Shown here piece after piece: positions 7,391-15,811 of a stretch of DNA of 64,000 nt. The notes beneath the pieces were generated by a model. It saw nothing but the letters and a program-made list of their open reading frames with translations, made no database searches and had not been told where the DNA came from. Location of the stretch: positions 1-64,000 of the forward strand of contig JAJRVT010000224.1 in the NCBI GenBank assembly GCA_024277175.1, written 5' to 3'. A program made the position numbers and the translations under genes. The DNA is from Chloroflexota bacterium (GTDB taxonomy: Bacteria > Chloroflexota > Anaerolineae > Caldilineales > Caldilineaceae). Numbering within the stretch: the first letter of the stretch is position 1; every line of letters begins with the position of its first letter.

Positions 7391-10300
7391 CTACTTTGCG
7401 TTCCTTTTGGGCCAAAGTCGAGATAGAGAAATATTTTTCTTAGTGCGCTTAACTTGCTCTACTGAGACAAAATATTTTGAGTATGGATTCTCTTCTGGTA
7501 ATTGGATGTTTTTATCTTGCAACACGCGATGTAACGCCGCAATATATTCGATTTCTCTATCGTTACCACCCTCTTTTTTAAGATAGTCTATGGAGTATTC
7601 TAAACGAGTTAACACTTCGCGTTTTGATTCAGTTCCTCGCATCGCACTAATTGTCTCGTCTGCAAATTTACGAGCAATTGTAGCTGGCATTTTACAACCC
7701 GGTTCAGTGTCAATTTCCGTGAGCAGATCTCCAGCGTATCCAGCATCTAAATTCATCATGCTACGTTCCTGTAGCACAGATATCAATATGTCTATAGCCT
7801 TTTCATGTTCACCGGCTAAATGTAGAGTTTTCGCATAATCTGGAAGAATTACATGTGTCAATAGAGTAGGTACATTTTCCTCTTTTATGATATTAAGAAT
7901 TTTTTCATAGTACATCTTTGCCTGTGAATATAGTCCCTGATCCTGAAATAGAAGAGCAATGTGGTGTAAAGTTATTATACTTTGATCCAAAGCGAAAGGA
8001 GTATCCAATTTATTCGAATGTGACAAGGACTCTTGGTACAATTTGAGAGCATCGGTATAGTTTTTCTTATTGCATGACGATTGTGCCAAAGTAAACAGAG
8101 CTTGTGATATAGCATAGCTGTCATCTACTTTTCTGAATACTCGTAGAGCTTCCAATACGTCTGTTTCTATGTCAGCAGTAGGATTAAATTTGATTAAAAT
8201 ATCTGCTCTTTGTAAGTATGTGCTTGCCCTAAATTTGCGACGTGGTGACGTATGTAATCGATCATATGCATGTTGAATATATGAAAGTGCTGTTTCGTTA
8301 TCACCTTGTGATAAAGCAGATTGACACATATTCACATAAATGTCTGCTGCTTCCTCTCTGACCAACATAGCACACCAATCCATAAGTGCTAAAGAAGTAG
8401 AGCCAATTTCAATCGCCTTTTGGTGATATCCATGTTCTTTTAGAATCGATTGGAACAGACCCATTGAATATATAAACAGACGGGGTAAACCATCGACACG
8501 CCACTCATTTTTAGTCAAAATTTGAGCAAAATCCAAAGATGTCGTGTAAAATTGCATTGCAACCTCTGGCATATTTAGAAACTTTAGGGTGACATTACCA
8601 CCTTCTAGCATCGAGTATAGGAAAGTGGGTTTTTCAAAAGAATCTATATTGGACTGACTGGCAAAGCTTCTGGATGATTGCTCAAATGCTATTGCAGCCA
8701 TACTCCAGTTTTTTAATACTCCTTGAACTCTACCGATCCAATGATATAGTATGCCGTCACTACAACCTAAATCCCTCCAATCACTTTCGTTATATCTGGA
8801 TGTCCAGAAGGTGGCATTATTTGTCTCTTTGAGTGTTAGGGCTTTTTGATAGTTCTCTAGCGTTTCGTCATAACGCGCATATGCCGCCAAAGCTGGATTT
8901 AATTCTCGAATTCTTTCGGCATCATAATTCGAGTTCCCGAGTTTCATATAGTAGCTCGGGCTAATATCAATTATTGATTGCACTTGTTCATCAATGAATC
9001 GGCTATTGTTCAAACAGATTATTTCTAGTGCATCGAGGGATGTTTTTGATATATTAATAGATTCGTCATATATTTTTGGGATAAGTGATGCTCTGATTTT
9101 TCCAACAATTGGGTTATCTATATGCGCTCCAATAATATCTGATAAGCCATAGCCAATTCCACCATAAGCGGTGGGCTGTACATAGTCGATTATTTCAAGA
9201 ATGAGATCGCATAAATCTTCAACGTTAGGAAAACTTTCCGTGTGTCTCGCTAAATAACTGCCAAGACCGTAAGCAGCAGCACTGCATAATTCTGGTATTT
9301 CGCGTTGTTTCAAGTATTTGATAAGCTCTGGATAAGCATCTTCATTACCAACTTTACCAAGGAGTACTAACGTCCACGCCAAATTTGTAATATTTGTAAT
9401 ATCTTCGGCGGCATGAAGATATGATATCAATTGGGGAGTAATATCGATGTAGTCTATAAGGCGCGGATTAAGAATATCATCCGATTGAGATCGATGGAAC
9501 CGCTTGATTAGGGCTAATACTACAGGAGGAATGTCTCGGAAACCAGTTGCTGCAACATTAGCCCCGTGGTTAAGTCTAGGCAATAACAAATCTAAACGGC
9601 TTCGGGCGGCTAAAACCATAGCAATTTGAGATCTCCATGGATCATGTTTGATTACATCTTCAAGTACGCTATCTAGACGTTGCACTAATAAGTCATCAGT
9701 CCAATTCCCATTTTCTTCATAGAGATTTTCTCTCAATATGGTTTTGCACTCATCGCTGTTAATATATGCCAACCCCGTAGCGGCGGAATCTGCAACAAAA
9801 TAGTGCACATATCCCGTGAAAGCGCTACCTCTTGACCAAATTTCGATATCTTTTAGTGCTGTCTTCAAATAGGGAATAGCGTCCAGATGTTTATGTTTGC
9901 CTAAGGTAAGCGCTATATCGTATCGAACACGAGGGTTTGGATGATTCAGGAGGATTTTGCCTAAATCTTTGATGCCTACAGGGCGATTCATCTGGAGAAT
10001 GGCTCTAGCAATCGTGGATGATACGTCTGGGTGATCTGAGTTAATAGCTTCTAGCAACCGGGGGACGGCCCATCCTCCTAAGTTTGATATATACTGCCCA
10101 AACCACTGTTCACGAAGCAGTGATGCGTTTGGCATTTTGTCATAGAAAAAATGCGCACTTTCATCTAGTATCTCTAATATTGCGTCAAGAGCTTCGTAAC
10201 TATGAATATATGACATCGCTTCAACAGCTGTAAGATAGTCTCCCCAGGCCCAACCTAACTCATAAAGAATGTCTCCATTGCTTGTCATTGCCCATGTCGG

Positions 10301-12313
10301 GTTAAGCATTATGGATTTCAGCAGGTGAACGACTTGTTTTTTTTGTTTACTTGTGTCTGACAGACGGTTTGCAATTTTTGCCATTGCGATCAGAATTTCT
10401 GCATTTTTAGGATATTGTTCCTGTAGTTCTATCAATATATCGATCGCTTGTTCATCCCCTATTTCGCCAATGAGCTTCACTAAGTTTCCTTGCGATTTTT
10501 GGGGAAGAATTTTTAATAGAGCTTGTTGGATTTGTTTTCGGTCTGAGCTACTTCGCGTCGATAAAATTCCCAATGAAGCAAGATATGCTTCCTTTTGGAG
10601 ATAATCATCAATATTTTTTAGATCGATACGATGTGCCGCAAAGTAATCAGCGAATAATTGATGCTGAAAGCGTAACTCGTTTTCCTCTAGCGATATGATT
10701 TGGGATTCATCAAGAATTTTTAAAAATTTTGCATCTAATGTCCGTTCGGCTTCTTTGCGCGATAGTAAGCGTTGACCGATTTTTGAGAATGCGATATGAG
10801 CTAAGTCATCAATTACAGCATCCACTTTCGCATACTTTTGCTCCAGAATGTGATCACTTGCTAGCAAATCTAGAATTCTTGGAGTTTCCCATAGGTTTCT
10901 GATTATCGTAGTAACGATGTGCCACTGTGTTCGAGTATATAACAACGTATCGTTAGAATTTTTCGCCTGCAAGTGTTGAAATTCTGTTATCATTGCGGTG
11001 AGAAAGAACGGATTTGTTGCGAGTTGTGAAATGCGAGATTCAAATTTATCCCGGTCCGCCGGAAGTACTATGTTAGTGAATTTATCGGCTAACATAGTAT
11101 CTCTTAGCAACGTGTTGGCAAATGTGAAAATCTCCATAGAATCTAAAGATTTCAATTCGGCAGCAGGTATATTAAAACGCCGAATCCCGAAAAAGTGAGA
11201 TGTTCGACATGTCAATACTAATTTTACGTTTGTTCTTTCTACCCATTCCTTGAGGATACGTATGTTAGAATTAACTTCATCAAGACCATCTAAAAATAAA
11301 CAGAATGGAGTCTTTTCCAATTGCTGCCTTACTGAGTTACCCTGAATTACTGATGCTGGAAGATTATGAGTCAGGTGATTGTGTAAAAAATCATTAAAGT
11401 CTTCTCCTCTCCAACTGTATAGATTAATAAAAACAGGTAATGGAGCTTTCAGATCATCAAGTGCTTTTTGAGCGGCTTGAATCGCAAAATGCCGTAAAAC
11501 AGTAGATTTACCTGCTCCAGATTCTCCAACTAACATAAGTTTACGATATTTGTCATACAGGGTTAAGGCATTTGTACTCGATAATTTGTTATCTTTTGCA
11601 TCAGATGAATTTAATATTTTTGTCTGGAGATCGCAGTATTCTTCAAAGCCAAAAATCGAGCGTTGGTCATTTAACAACTTTGTCATCAAATTTTTAAGAT
11701 ATCGCGTTCGAGGTGTGTCTATTCTGTTGTCTAAGGTAATGACATATTCAATAGGTGTCACTAGAGCAGTAGAAAATTCATCAGATCCTTCTTCTTTTAC
11801 ACGCTCTGTTAATACGCCAATGACATTGTTTTCTCCAAATATTATTGGTGCCCCGCTCATACCATGGTAGCTTCCATGCATGTCCAATTCATACAAGTTA
11901 ATACCATCTCGAATAGTTATTCCTTTTAATTTTCCTTGTGCTGATTTATATTCTCGGTGCAACCCTTTACTTACAGCATATCCAATAACCCAAACATCAG
12001 AGGTGGGAGCAATGTGCGTTAATAATGTGGGAACTTCAATGTCATCTGGTAGAGGTTCAGATAATTCGAGCAATACAATGTCTTCCTGATGGGCAGGCTT
12101 TATCCCGATCAGGGATTTAATTTTAAAAAGTATTGTTTGTCCAAGGGGTTGGAATCGTAAATTGGAGATGGCAATAGGTATATTTGAATTCGGCTTGTTT
12201 ATAACATGGGCGGCTGTTGCAACAAGTCGATAGTCGGGAGCAACAATAAAACCAGATCCAAGTACTTTATCATCTGTACGTATCGTTCCTACAAAAGAAG
12301 GAGGAGTTGGCAT
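7391..12313 (-). CDS. Trypsin-NACHT-HEAT-TPR STAND protein (putative conflict-system effector)
   Basis: A 1640-aa protein. Residues 5-195 are a trypsin-like peptidase with His36 (TAAHV), Asp78 (EDIVLLEL) and Ser153 (GMSGAP). A NACHT-type NTPase follows: Walker A GESGAGKST 263-271, Walker B CLFLDGLDEV 338-347, sensor LVLTCRTS near 366. Residues about 600-1100 are HEAT-like repeats (HPDVSSTIARAILQM, HPNPRVRYDIALTLGKHK) and about 1130-1600 TPR-like repeats. Such STAND NTPases oligomerise on sensing a ligand through the repeats and release an effector, here a protease. It follows a TRYPCO1-type gene by 24 nt. GC is visibly low (about 40% by eye) against its neighbours, suggesting transfer. The ligand and protease target are unknown; the domain call is strong, the defence role is inference from the family. 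Confidence 0.85.
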   Translation of the reverse strand: MPTPPSFVGTIRTDDKVLGSGFIVAPDYRLVATAAHVINKPNSNIPIAISNLRFQPLGQTILFKIKSLIGIKPAHQEDIVLLELSEPLPDDIEVPTLLTHIAPTSDVWVIGYAVSKGLHREYKSAQGKLKGITIRDGINLYELDMHGSYHGMSGAPIIFGENNVIGVLTERVKEEGSDEFSTALVTPIEYVITLDNRIDTPRTRYLKNLMTKLLNDQRSIFGFEEYCDLQTKILNSSDAKDNKLSSTNALTLYDKYRKLMLVGESGAGKSTVLRHFAIQAAQKALDDLKAPLPVFINLYSWRGEDFNDFLHNHLTHNLPASVIQGNSVRQQLEKTPFCLFLDGLDEVNSNIRILKEWVERTNVKLVLTCRTSHFFGIRRFNIPAAELKSLDSMEIFTFANTLLRDTMLADKFTNIVLPADRDKFESRISQLATNPFFLTAMITEFQHLQAKNSNDTLLYTRTQWHIVTTIIRNLWETPRILDLLASDHILEQKYAKVDAVIDDLAHIAFSKIGQRLLSRKEAERTLDAKFLKILDESQIISLEENELRFQHQLFADYFAAHRIDLKNIDDYLQKEAYLASLGILSTRSSSDRKQIQQALLKILPQKSQGNLVKLIGEIGDEQAIDILIELQEQYPKNAEILIAMAKIANRLSDTSKQKKQVVHLLKSIMLNPTWAMTSNGDILYELGWAWGDYLTAVEAMSYIHSYEALDAILEILDESAHFFYDKMPNASLLREQWFGQYISNLGGWAVPRLLEAINSDHPDVSSTIARAILQMNRPVGIKDLGKILLNHPNPRVRYDIALTLGKHKHLDAIPYLKTALKDIEIWSRGSAFTGYVHYFVADSAATGLAYINSDECKTILRENLYEENGNWTDDLLVQRLDSVLEDVIKHDPWRSQIAMVLAARSRLDLLLPRLNHGANVAATGFRDIPPVVLALIKRFHRSQSDDILNPRLIDYIDITPQLISYLHAAEDITNITNLAWTLVLLGKVGNEDAYPELIKYLKQREIPELCSAAAYGLGSYLARHTESFPNVEDLCDLILEIIDYVQPTAYGGIGYGLSDIIGAHIDNPIVGKIRASLIPKIYDESINISKTSLDALEIICLNNSRFIDEQVQSIIDISPSYYMKLGNSNYDAERIRELNPALAAYARYDETLENYQKALTLKETNNATFWTSRYNESDWRDLGCSDGILYHWIGRVQGVLKNWSMAAIAFEQSSRSFASQSNIDSFEKPTFLYSMLEGGNVTLKFLNMPEVAMQFYTTSLDFAQILTKNEWRVDGLPRLFIYSMGLFQSILKEHGYHQKAIEIGSTSLALMDWCAMLVREEAADIYVNMCQSALSQGDNETALSYIQHAYDRLHTSPRRKFRASTYLQRADILIKFNPTADIETDVLEALRVFRKVDDSYAISQALFTLAQSSCNKKNYTDALKLYQESLSHSNKLDTPFALDQSIITLHHIALLFQDQGLYSQAKMYYEKILNIIKEENVPTLLTHVILPDYAKTLHLAGEHEKAIDILISVLQERSMMNLDAGYAGDLLTEIDTEPGCKMPATIARKFADETISAMRGTESKREVLTRLEYSIDYLKKEGGNDREIEYIAALHRVLQDKNIQLPEENPYSKYFVSVEQVKRTKKNISLSRLWPKRNAK

Positions 12314-12337
12314 AATGATGAAACCTTTCAGTAGACT

Positions 12338-12667
12338 TTACGCTCTATCTGGTGCTTTGTAAGTGAGTGTTACAGATATTTGTGCTTCACCGCTTACCCT
12401 GGCTATAACTGCACCATATTCTCCATTTAGCGTTATCCCGAATGTTAGTTGAAATTCATCTGGCGATGATGTGTCGTCAATATTACGTACTTCTTTTACT
12501 GTGGCACTAGCTACTAGACGAATAGTTTTTAATGCCATACGAAATGAACCCGCAGCTTGACTGGCAACTTTGTCAACGCCTACTTTTTCAGAATAATAAC
12601 TTCCATGCGTGTCAATTTCAACAAAGACTTCTTCTCCATCAATTTGAATTGGCACTATTTCAGGCAT
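12338..12667 (-). CDS. TRYPCO1-type (CU044_2847 family) trypsin-co-occurring protein
   Basis: A 109-aa beta-rich protein. It starts with MPEIVPIQIDGEEVFVEID, has a helix (AAGSFRMALKTIRLVAS), and ends with PDEFQLTFGITLNGEYGAVI and SGEAQISVTLTYK. The pattern 'xFGIxLxxExGAVIA...ExxxxVTL' is that of the trypsin-co-occurring domain family described with NTP-dependent conflict systems. It is the first gene of a two-gene operon with the trypsin-NACHT protein. AAGGAG 7 nt upstream supports the ATG at 12667. It probably binds or restrains the peptidase domain; that is inference. The low GC matches the large gene. Confidence 0.75.
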   Translation of the reverse strand: MPEIVPIQIDGEEVFVEIDTHGSYYSEKVGVDKVASQAAGSFRMALKTIRLVASATVKEVRNIDDTSSPDEFQLTFGITLNGEYGAVIARVSGEAQISVTLTYKAPDRA

Positions 12668-12714
12668 AAAAGGCTCCTTGATATTAAACTGAAAACGAGA
12701 TAAGGCTTATAAGT

Positions 12715-13176
12715 ATAATCTATACTTCTTCCGGGTGCGATCCCATATTTACGGTTAGCGAGAATAGACATATCAGAAGAGAAGACCCACGGTTTAAGCT
12801 GTTGCCAGCAACCGCTTTTGTAGAAAGTGTGCGAGAGCAACGTGGCTTCGGTGTTGAGTTTGCACCAAGAACCGATCGGTGGTGCGAACGAGCGTGATCG
12901 ATGTCCTTCATCATCCTCCATCACGTAGATGATGAACAGCGTGGGTTCTCGCCATGGCACTTTGTACTAAGTGTATTTCTTGGCGGTCTTGGATCCTCGT
13001 TTTTTCTCTCGCAATCGAATACAACCGCCATCAGTGCTGACGATCACCCGTTTGCCAGCCAGATTTTTTTGATTCTGATTGGCATAAGTGTGTCTGTTCA
13101 ACATTTCGGGAAGACTCTCAAAAATTTCTGCGGCTCTCTATGCAACCTCTCGCGGCTTTCTGCGTCCCCATTTTTT
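12715..13176 (-). pseudogene. Decayed transposase gene (ISKra4-like)
   Basis: Reading leftward in one frame: AEIFESLPEMLN, then KNLAGKRVIVSTDGGCIRLR, EKKRGSKTAKKYT, a TAG, YKVPWREPTLFIIYV. This matches the central part of a transposase family in which a STDGGRIRxREKKRG motif is followed by WREPKLLxIYVVD. I associate it with ISKra4-like elements, though the family name is from memory. Two in-frame TAG codons (13138-13140, 12967-12969), no start and loss of both ends show it is dead. The 3' part (to about 12715) has lost similarity. It borders the low-GC island and may mark how the island arrived. Confidence 0.65.
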
Positions 13177-13205
13177 TGAAGTGTTACCGTTCATTCTCTG
13201 AACCC

Positions 13206-14087
13206 CTACTCCACCGGCTCCAACAACCGCAACTGACTCGTGTTCGCAGGCGCCCACGCCTCCGTCCCATCGGGCAACTGCACCTGCCACCAGACGATGG
13301 TGTCGGAGTCGCCCTGGGCCCAGACCGGTCCGCCGATGATGACCGCCTGGTCGCCTTCTTTCATGTAGGCGACGTCTACGCCCGACTCGGCCCCAGGCTC
13401 GCTGCGCAGGGTGATCTGGTAGCCGGGAACGACGCGGACGGTCTGGCCCACGGCCAGGTCGGGATGCGCGTTCTTGCTGGGCGGCAGGCCATTGGTCTGA
13501 GGAGCTGGATTCGAGCCCGTGGCCGCCGTCGTCTGCGTTTCCTGTGACGTTTCTCCCTGGGAACTGGATTCAACGGGGGCGCTGACCGCTGGTGCAGCGC
13601 CGTCGCTGGACGCTGTCTGGCGTTGGCCCATGAAGTGTGAGACCCCCCAGATGATGGCCGCCACCAGCAGCAGGCCGATGACGACGCCGGCCACCATCTT
13701 CCAGTTGACGCCGCCTGACTTTCCGCCCGCCGAAGCCTGCTTTTTCGACTGGCCGGCCGGCAGGGGCACATCCACAGCCGAGCGTTCCGGGAAGGTGTGC
13801 ATGACTCGCAGTTGCACCGGTTCCCGGCTGTAGTAACGGTCCTGGAGGATGAGCTGGGATTGGCGCAGCGCCACCTCGCGCATGGAATCTTCCAGGTCGT
13901 CATAGAGATGGAGCTCAGCGCGCACGGGCCGTTGCAGCCGATCCTGCAACACCAACAGGCCGGCGATGGGCATGCCGGTCCGGTCCGTGATGTTGTAATA
14001 CTTGGCTTCGATGGCCTGGAAGCTGGCCGGCGCGCGAATGCCGCCGATGGAGCTGGTGGTCTTGAGCGGGGAGTCATTGGCTGTCAT
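13206..14087 (-). CDS. Membrane-anchored protein with C-terminal SH3-like domain
   Basis: A 293-aa protein beginning MTANDSPLKTTSSIGGIR. Residues 15-95 form a conserved cytoplasmic-looking region (ASFQAIEAKYYNITDRTGMP, YDDLEDSMREVALRQSQLIL). A single membrane segment lies at about 131-153 (MVAGVVIGLLLVAAIIWGV), then a Ser/Thr/Gln-rich linker, then an SH3b-like domain (about 215-290: QTVRVVPGYQITLRSEPG, VWWQVQLPDGTEAWAP). The topology suggests an envelope anchor with a peptide- or glycan-binding tail. Start at 14087 follows AGGTGA; the longer frame to 14198 lacks a ribosome site. Function unknown. Confidence 0.6.
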   Translation of the reverse strand: MTANDSPLKTTSSIGGIRAPASFQAIEAKYYNITDRTGMPIAGLLVLQDRLQRPVRAELHLYDDLEDSMREVALRQSQLILQDRYYSREPVQLRVMHTFPERSAVDVPLPAGQSKKQASAGGKSGGVNWKMVAGVVIGLLLVAAIIWGVSHFMGQRQTASSDGAAPAVSAPVESSSQGETSQETQTTAATGSNPAPQTNGLPPSKNAHPDLAVGQTVRVVPGYQITLRSEPGAESGVDVAYMKEGDQAVIIGGPVWAQGDSDTIVWWQVQLPDGTEAWAPANTSQLRLLEPVE

Positions 14088-14204
14088 GATGTCACCTGTG
14101 GCCTGGATGAGACGATGCTTGGATATGAACCTAACCGGAGGTGAACAACAACACTCAGATGGCCAGACAATTCCAGGCCACCTCCCGGCGGTTCTCAACT
14201 CTAA

Positions 14205-15077
14205 TTATTGCGACGGGAGGGCCAGTTTGACCGTTCCCCCCACGCGTGCGTTTGATTCATTGTATGTCATCATGCGTAAATTGTATTCGGCAGCCATATC
14301 AGGGCGCAAATTGCCCGCCCAGAACAGGCTGTCTCCCACCTTGCGGTACGGATAATCGCCCTCAGGCAGCCCGCCGATCTGCGCACCCCGGTCGTCGGCC
14401 CCCAGATAGCTGTAGGTGATCCCTGCGAAATTTTCGCCCATGTTGGCTCCGGTGGTGAAGGGGAAGCGCAGGGTCGCGTCGCTGATGCTGGCGTTGGTCT
14501 GAACCGGCTGTACGCCCTGGACCGTCAGTTGATGAACGCCGGCCGCGCGCACGGATTGATCGCCCACCCGGTAGATGCGCATGCGCAGGTTGTATGTCAC
14601 GCCCGGAACGCCTGGCCACGCCCCGTCATAGTCCAGCGAATCGCCAGCCACGCGCACGCTGCGCAGGCCGGCGATGGTGAATTCGGCCCCCGCGTCGCTG
14701 ACGCCCACCAGTTGAATGTCGGTCCCGGGCACGCGGTCGCCCACGCGCAGACCGCGCTCAATCGGTCCGTTGAAGATCATGCCGCCCGGCGGCGTCTGGA
14801 CCAGGGGCAGATCGCCCAGGTCCGGCAGCCCCGGGATCTGGCTCAGATCGGGCAGCCCCAACTCGCTCAGCAGCCCCGGCAACTGCTCCAATTCCGACGG
14901 CAGGCCGGGCAATGACGGCAACTGGGGAATATCCGGCAGTTGCGGCAGATCCGGCAAGCTGGGCGCTTCGTCCCCGCCCAGCCACGAGGGCAAGCTCCCG
15001 CCACAGCCGGCCAGGAGCGCCATCGCCGCCAGCGCGATAATCAATCGGCTCATCCATACACGCATCGGAGATCGCAT
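14205..15077 (-). CDS. Lipoprotein with LPxLP-repeat stalk
   Basis: A 290-aa protein. The signal peptide ends in a lipobox (MALLAGC, Cys25 or close), so it should be anchored to the outer face of the membrane. Residues about 35-90 are a low-complexity run of LPDLPQLPDIPQLPSLPGLP type with a 3-residue rhythm, likely an extended stalk. The remaining 190 residues are beta-rich, with two similar halves each containing a 'YNLRMxxY' strand (VTYNLRMRIYRVGD and AEYNLRMMTYNES). GGGAAG before the ATG at 15077 supports this start. It is divergent in function from anything I recognise; 117 nt separate it from the membrane-anchored gene downstream. Confidence 0.6.
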   Translation of the reverse strand: MRSPMRVWMSRLIIALAAMALLAGCGGSLPSWLGGDEAPSLPDLPQLPDIPQLPSLPGLPSELEQLPGLLSELGLPDLSQIPGLPDLGDLPLVQTPPGGMIFNGPIERGLRVGDRVPGTDIQLVGVSDAGAEFTIAGLRSVRVAGDSLDYDGAWPGVPGVTYNLRMRIYRVGDQSVRAAGVHQLTVQGVQPVQTNASISDATLRFPFTTGANMGENFAGITYSYLGADDRGAQIGGLPEGDYPYRKVGDSLFWAGNLRPDMAAEYNLRMMTYNESNARVGGTVKLALPSQ

Positions 15078-15147
15078 CTCTTCCCTTCCCTCGCCGTAGG
15101 TGCGGTTCCAAGCCACACATTCTCTGGCTATTCAGCGTCCATCCTTG

Positions 15148-15239
15148 GAACGCGGATTTTCACGGACGGGAGCGGATTTTCGCAAATTTTTCCAGAAAAA
15201 TCTGTGAAAATCCGTTTATATCAGCGAAAATCCGCGTTC
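15148..15239. repeat. P1-type palindrome (GAACGCGGATTTT ends)
   Basis: GAACGCGGATTTT at 15148 and its complement at 15227-15239 bound an imperfect stem with inner blocks CACGGACGGGAGCGGATTTT and AAAATCCGTTTATATCAGCG. It lies between two minus-strand genes, just downstream of the metallopeptidase's stop and upstream of the lipoprotein gene region. Confidence 0.7.
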
Positions 15240-15274
15240 TACCAAAGCCTCTCTGCACAGTCACCTTTGTCACT

Positions 15275-15679
15275 TCAATACGCCCCCAGATCCCGCAGCC
15301 GCTGATCGCTGATGCCAAAATGGTGAGCCACCTCGTGCAACACCGTGCGTCGCACCTGGGCGCGGATGGCGTCCTCATCTCCGGGCGGGCAGACGCGCAG
15401 GATGGGCTGGCGAAAAATGGTGATCTTGTCGGGCGGCGTCAGGCCATAGCCGCTGGTGCGGTTGGTCAGGGGCACGCCTTCGTAAAGCCCCAGCAATAGA
15501 CGCCCCGGTCCCAGCCCCACACTCTGCAACTGCCAGGGCGTGGGCCACTCCTCCACAAGGACGGCTACATTGTCGATCATGTTCCAGAGCTCGTCTGGGA
15601 TGTTCTTCAGCGCTTCGTCCACCAGTTCCTCGAATCGTTCCCGCGGGACTGTTGGCTGTCGGTAGTCGAATCGGTTCAT
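15275..15679 (-). CDS. Small zincin-like metallopeptidase (PF06262 type)
   Basis: A 134-aa protein. The zinc motif HEVAHHFGI near the C terminus (about 117-125) gives the HExxH and a third ligand typical of the minimal 'Zincin_1' family, whose members are of this length. The N-terminal part (FEELVDEALKNIPDELWNMI DN split by helices) and the GLYEGVPLTNR segment are also characteristic. Start at 15679 (MNRFDYRQPTVP) is preferred to the upstream 15715 ATG because family members begin close to this point. No signal peptide, so it is cytoplasmic. The substrate is not known for the family. Confidence 0.75.
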   Translation of the reverse strand: MNRFDYRQPTVPRERFEELVDEALKNIPDELWNMIDNVAVLVEEWPTPWQLQSVGLGPGRLLLGLYEGVPLTNRTSGYGLTPPDKITIFRQPILRVCPPGDEDAIRAQVRRTVLHEVAHHFGISDQRLRDLGAY

Positions 15680-15811
15680 GGTTGATAGTATAAACCGTTT
15701 CGCCCTCTGGGACAATGGCGCGGCGGCTGAATACGTCAGGACCCGATTCCATTGTCCAATCGTTGGATGATAGACGGGTTTTATTTGTGTTTTTCTGGTA
15801 TGCTACCGATT

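Noticed and set aside
7391-7450. C-terminal end of the large STAND protein as possibly longer
   Set aside because: The frame closes at TAG followed shortly by further stops; no homologous extension is visible.
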